Part shown: positions 60,829 through 64,000 of the stretch, one piece after another | How positions within the stretch are numbered: position 1 is the first letter of the stretch | Layout of the letters: the number at the start of each line of letters is the position of its first letter | NCBI GenBank assembly: GCA_902538495.1 | Contig: CACBFJ010000002.1 | Span: 62,001 to 126,000, forward strand | Source of the DNA: an uncultured Pelagibacteraceae bacterium | GTDB lineage: Bacteria > Pseudomonadota > Alphaproteobacteria > Pelagibacterales > Pelagibacteraceae | Direction of reading: 5' to 3' | Length of the DNA: 64,000 bases | Made by a program: the position numbers and the translations under genes | The notes under the pieces: model-generated | What the model was told of the DNA's origin: nothing | Seen by the model: the letters and a program-made list of their open reading frames with translations, nothing else | Database searches by the model: none

Positions 60829-63111
60829 ATGAAAAAAACAAAAATTGATCATTACACTGATAAAGAAGCTTTAGATTTTCATAAAGAAAAAAAGCCAGGC
60901 AAGATTGAGATATCTTCCTCAAAAAATATGACCACAAAAAGAGATTTGGCTTTAGCATATTCTCCTGGGGTAGCAGCTCCTGTAAGGGCGATAAGTGAAA
61001 ATCCAGAGGCAGCATTTGATTATACTAGTAAAGGAAACCTCGTTGCAGTTATTAGTAACGGCTCTGCAATTTTAGGCATGGGAAATTTAGGTGCATTAGC
61101 ATCGAAACCAGTTATGGAAGGAAAGGCTGTTTTATTTAAAAGGTTTGCCGATATAGATTCTATTGATTTAGAGATAGATTCAGATGACACAGAAGAGATC
61201 ATAAATAGCATAAAAAATTTTGCTCCCAGCTTTGGTGGTATCAATCTTGAAGATATTGCGGCGCCTGATTGTTTTATTATAGAGGATAAGCTGAAAGAAA
61301 TTCTTGATATACCTGTATTTCACGATGATCAACACGGTACAGCAATTATCACAACCGCAGCATTAATTAATGCGTTAGATATTAGTAAAAAAAAAATTGA
61401 TAAAGTAAAAATAGTTGTAAATGGTGCTGGAGCTTCAGCAATGGCTTGTGCAAATTTATTTAAAAAATCTGGTGTGCCAAATGAAAACATCACGATGGTA
61501 GATAGAAAAGGGGTTATTTATAAAGGTAGAGAAAATTTGAACAAATGGAAATCAAATCATGCAATTGAGACAAACGACAGAAATTTAAGCGACGCAATTA
61601 ATAATGCTGATGTTTTTTTAGGATTATCTGCAAAAGGAACATTAACTAAAGCGATGGTAAAAAAGATGGCAAAAAATCCAATAATATTTGCCTGTGCAAA
61701 TCCTGACCCTGAAATTACACCTGAGGAAGTTGAGGAGGTTAGAAATGATGCGATTATAGCTACGGGAAGATCGGATTACGCTAACCAGGTAAATAATCTG
61801 ATAGGTTTTCCCTATATTTTTAGAGGAGCATTAGATGTAAGGGCAAAAACAATAAATGAGGAAATGAAAGTTGCCGCTGCACATGCAATCGCTAATTTAG
61901 CAAAGGAAGATGTGCCAGATGAAGTTGTTGCAGCAATGGGAGGTGAAAGACCTCATTATGGAAAAGATTATATAATACCATCAACATTTGATCCAAGATT
62001 AATTAGCGTTATTCCAGCAGCTGTAGCTAAAGCTGCAATGGAAACCGGAGTTGCTAGAATTGATATTAAAGATTTTGATATCTACAAAGATCAACTTAAG
62101 CAAAGGCTAGATCCAACTGTTACAATTCTTCAAGGTGTTAATAACTATATTAAGAAAAAACAAAAAAAGGTTGTATTTGCTGACGGTGAAGATGAAAATA
62201 TGTTAAAGGCTGCAATTGCGTTTAAAAATTCAAAATTAGGAATTCCAATTTTAGTGGGGAAAGAGGATTTAATTAAGAATCAAATAAAAAAAATTGGTTA
62301 TAATGAGGATTTTGATATTGAAATCGTAAATTCTAAAGATAAGAAGAAAAGGGAGAGATATGTTCAATATCTTTTTAAAAAACTTCAAAGACAAAAGGGA
62401 ATGCTTGAAAGAGACTGTGATAGACTTATCAGAAATGATAGGGTAATTTGGGCATCGTGTATGGTTGCTTGCAGTGATGCAGATGCCATGGTCACTGGTA
62501 ATACTAGAAGATATTCCTCATCACTCGAAAAAGTAATCCAGGTTGTAGATCCTAGACCTGGGGAAATCATGTTTGGTTTAAATTTAGTCGTAAACAGAGG
62601 TAAAACAATTTTTATTTGTGATACATCAGTTATTGAATATCCCGATTCAAAACAATTAGCTGAAATGGCAAAATCTGCAGCAAGAGTTGTGAGACTTTTC
62701 GGATTTGACCCTAAAGTCGCTTTTTTATCTCACTCTACTTTCGGTGAACCAGCTACAGATAGAACAAAGAGATTAAGCGATGCAGTTGAAATTCTGAAAA
62801 AAGACAAAGTAGATTTCAAATTTGATGGGGAAATGCAACCAGATGTGGCTCTAGATGAAATTTATAAAGAATTATATCCATTCTCTGAAATTGTTGGAAA
62901 CTCAAATGTCTTAGTAATGCCTAGTCAACATAGCGCAGCTATTTCATATAAAATGATTAAATCTATGAGTAGAGCTAAAGTAATTGGACCACTGCTAATT
63001 GGTCTAGGATTACCAATTGAGATAGCACCACTGAGATCATCTACGTCTGAAATTTTAAATTTAGCATCTATAGCTGCATATTCTGCAGATGTAATTAAGT
63101 ATGATAAATAA
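60829..63111 (+). CDS. maeB: NADP-dependent malic enzyme with C-terminal phosphotransacetylase-like domain
   Basis: LALAYSPGVAAPVRAI, FHDDQHGTAIITTAALINAL, C-terminal Pta-like domain (LFGFDPKVAFLSHSTFGEP). Confidence 0.95.
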   Translation: MKKTKIDHYTDKEALDFHKEKKPGKIEISSSKNMTTKRDLALAYSPGVAAPVRAISENPEAAFDYTSKGNLVAVISNGSAILGMGNLGALASKPVMEGKAVLFKRFADIDSIDLEIDSDDTEEIINSIKNFAPSFGGINLEDIAAPDCFIIEDKLKEILDIPVFHDDQHGTAIITTAALINALDISKKKIDKVKIVVNGAGASAMACANLFKKSGVPNENITMVDRKGVIYKGRENLNKWKSNHAIETNDRNLSDAINNADVFLGLSAKGTLTKAMVKKMAKNPIIFACANPDPEITPEEVEEVRNDAIIATGRSDYANQVNNLIGFPYIFRGALDVRAKTINEEMKVAAAHAIANLAKEDVPDEVVAAMGGERPHYGKDYIIPSTFDPRLISVIPAAVAKAAMETGVARIDIKDFDIYKDQLKQRLDPTVTILQGVNNYIKKKQKKVVFADGEDENMLKAAIAFKNSKLGIPILVGKEDLIKNQIKKIGYNEDFDIEIVNSKDKKKRERYVQYLFKKLQRQKGMLERDCDRLIRNDRVIWASCMVACSDADAMVTGNTRRYSSSLEKVIQVVDPRPGEIMFGLNLVVNRGKTIFICDTSVIEYPDSKQLAEMAKSAARVVRLFGFDPKVAFLSHSTFGEPATDRTKRLSDAVEILKKDKVDFKFDGEMQPDVALDEIYKELYPFSEIVGNSNVLVMPSQHSAAISYKMIKSMSRAKVIGPLLIGLGLPIEIAPLRSSTSEILNLASIAAYSADVIKYDK

Positions 63112-63112
63112 T

Positions 63113-63706
63113 CTAATTTTTTTGAATTCTTAAATTATCGACTAATAATATACTTGCAATCACATTTTCTACATCTAAAATTTCATTTGCTTCTTCGATA
63201 ACTGCATCTTTTTCATCTGGTGTTGTTGCTATACCATAAATATAAATTTTTTTCTTGTATGTATCTATTTGATAATTGGTTGCTTTTATTGTGTCGTTAA
63301 AAATTAATGCTGTTCTTAATTGCGAGGTAATAAGTAAATCTTTTGCAGATTGTTTAAAATTAAAATCTTCTTTGATTTTTAAATCATTTTTTACAGACCT
63401 TACCCCTTGAGTTTCCCATGCAAGCTTTGTTAATTTAAGCTTTTCCTCCGGATCTTCAACTTTACCTGTTATAAATATTCTACCATCAATAACTTTTGTT
63501 TTTACAGATAAAAAATAATTTTTATCCAACAATAAAATTCTTGCACTTAAATTTTTTTGCATTATCGAATCATCTATTTGTGTGCCTAGAGACCTTGGGT
63601 CTATCGCTACGCTAACTCCAGTTCCAAATATACCTGATGACGATACTCCAACACATCCGTTGAAAACTAGTCCAATTAAAAAAATTAATATAATCTTAGC
63701 TTTCAT
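63113..63706 (-). CDS. BON-domain lipoprotein
   Basis: Lipobox-like GLVFNGC; two BON repeats (GRIFITGKVEDPEEK, KKIYIYGIATTPDEK). Confidence 0.85.
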   Translation of the reverse strand: MKAKIILIFLIGLVFNGCVGVSSSGIFGTGVSVAIDPRSLGTQIDDSIMQKNLSARILLLDKNYFLSVKTKVIDGRIFITGKVEDPEEKLKLTKLAWETQGVRSVKNDLKIKEDFNFKQSAKDLLITSQLRTALIFNDTIKATNYQIDTYKKKIYIYGIATTPDEKDAVIEEANEILDVENVIASILLVDNLRIQKN

Positions 63707-64000
63707 TCTTAATATCGACGCAATATTTATAAATTATTTTTTTTGAAACTGGATTATTTTGATGGATAAGGCTTGTAATTTCTTTTATGCTCAGTTTGTA
63801 AATCATTTTTTTAATAGTTCTTTTATCTGATTCACTTAATTCAAGCGAATTTTTTTTATTTAATCTCTCTGAAATTACGATTGTTAATTCACCCTTTAAG
63901 TTTTTTTCAAAGGGTTTTAATTCTTCAATATCTAATCTAATGAATTCTTCATATAATTTTGACATTTCTCTACAAATTAAAATTTTTCTACCTGAAAATT
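63696..64000 (-). CDS. rsmI: 16S rRNA 2'-O-methyltransferase RsmI, C-terminal part (runs off the right edge)
   Basis: The frame continues past the listed Met: ...FSGRKILICREMSKLYEEFIRLDIEEL...LKGELTIVIS, matching the RsmI C-terminal region. Confidence 0.85.
   Translation of the reverse strand, partial: FSGRKILICREMSKLYEEFIRLDIEELKPFEKNLKGELTIVISERLNKKNSLELSESDKRTIKKMIYKLSIKEITSLIHQNNPVSKKIIYKYCVDIKNES

Noticed and set aside
1-64000. CRISPR arrays, IS elements, prophage, integrases, toxin-antitoxin pairs
   Set aside because: No regularly spaced repeats, transposases or phage structural genes seen. The HNH protein (19166-19735) resembles a chromosomal housekeeping HNH and lacks mobile context.

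Overview
This 64 kb A+T-rich, gene-dense window has the hallmarks of a SAR11/Pelagibacterales-type alphaproteobacterial chromosome: very short spacers, many overlapping genes, and no detectable IS elements, prophage or CRISPR. Most of it is core metabolism and information processing (gltBD, aceEF, argH-lysA, dnaN/dnaA, ubiE-ubiB-coaBC-dut, fabABI, nusA-infB-rbfA-rpsO-pnp, metK, lnt-ybeY-phoH-miaB-fur, murJ, maeB), plus two tRNAs. The most interesting parts are: (1) a 25-aa K/R/A-only peptide gene missing from the ORF track, with its own promoter, 5' hairpin, Shine-Dalgarno and shared terminator, opposite a CarD regulator with a lysine-rich extension; (2) a compact iron/peroxide region (33.8-37.8 kb) with an Irr-like regulator, katG, a 2OG-Fe(II) oxygenase, two near-identical ICE-like operators, and tandem Fur boxes upstream of an unlisted Cys-rich 59-aa protein; (3) an autotransporter-like surface protein carrying a C-type lectin domain with EPN and WND motifs; (4) an AceE-type pyruvate dehydrogenase E1 with an N-terminal lipoyl domain; (5) a terminator overlapping a candidate promoter directly before nusA; (6) repeated use of interlocked 4-nt stop codons at convergent gene ends. 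All calls come from reading sequence and translations; no database search was run.
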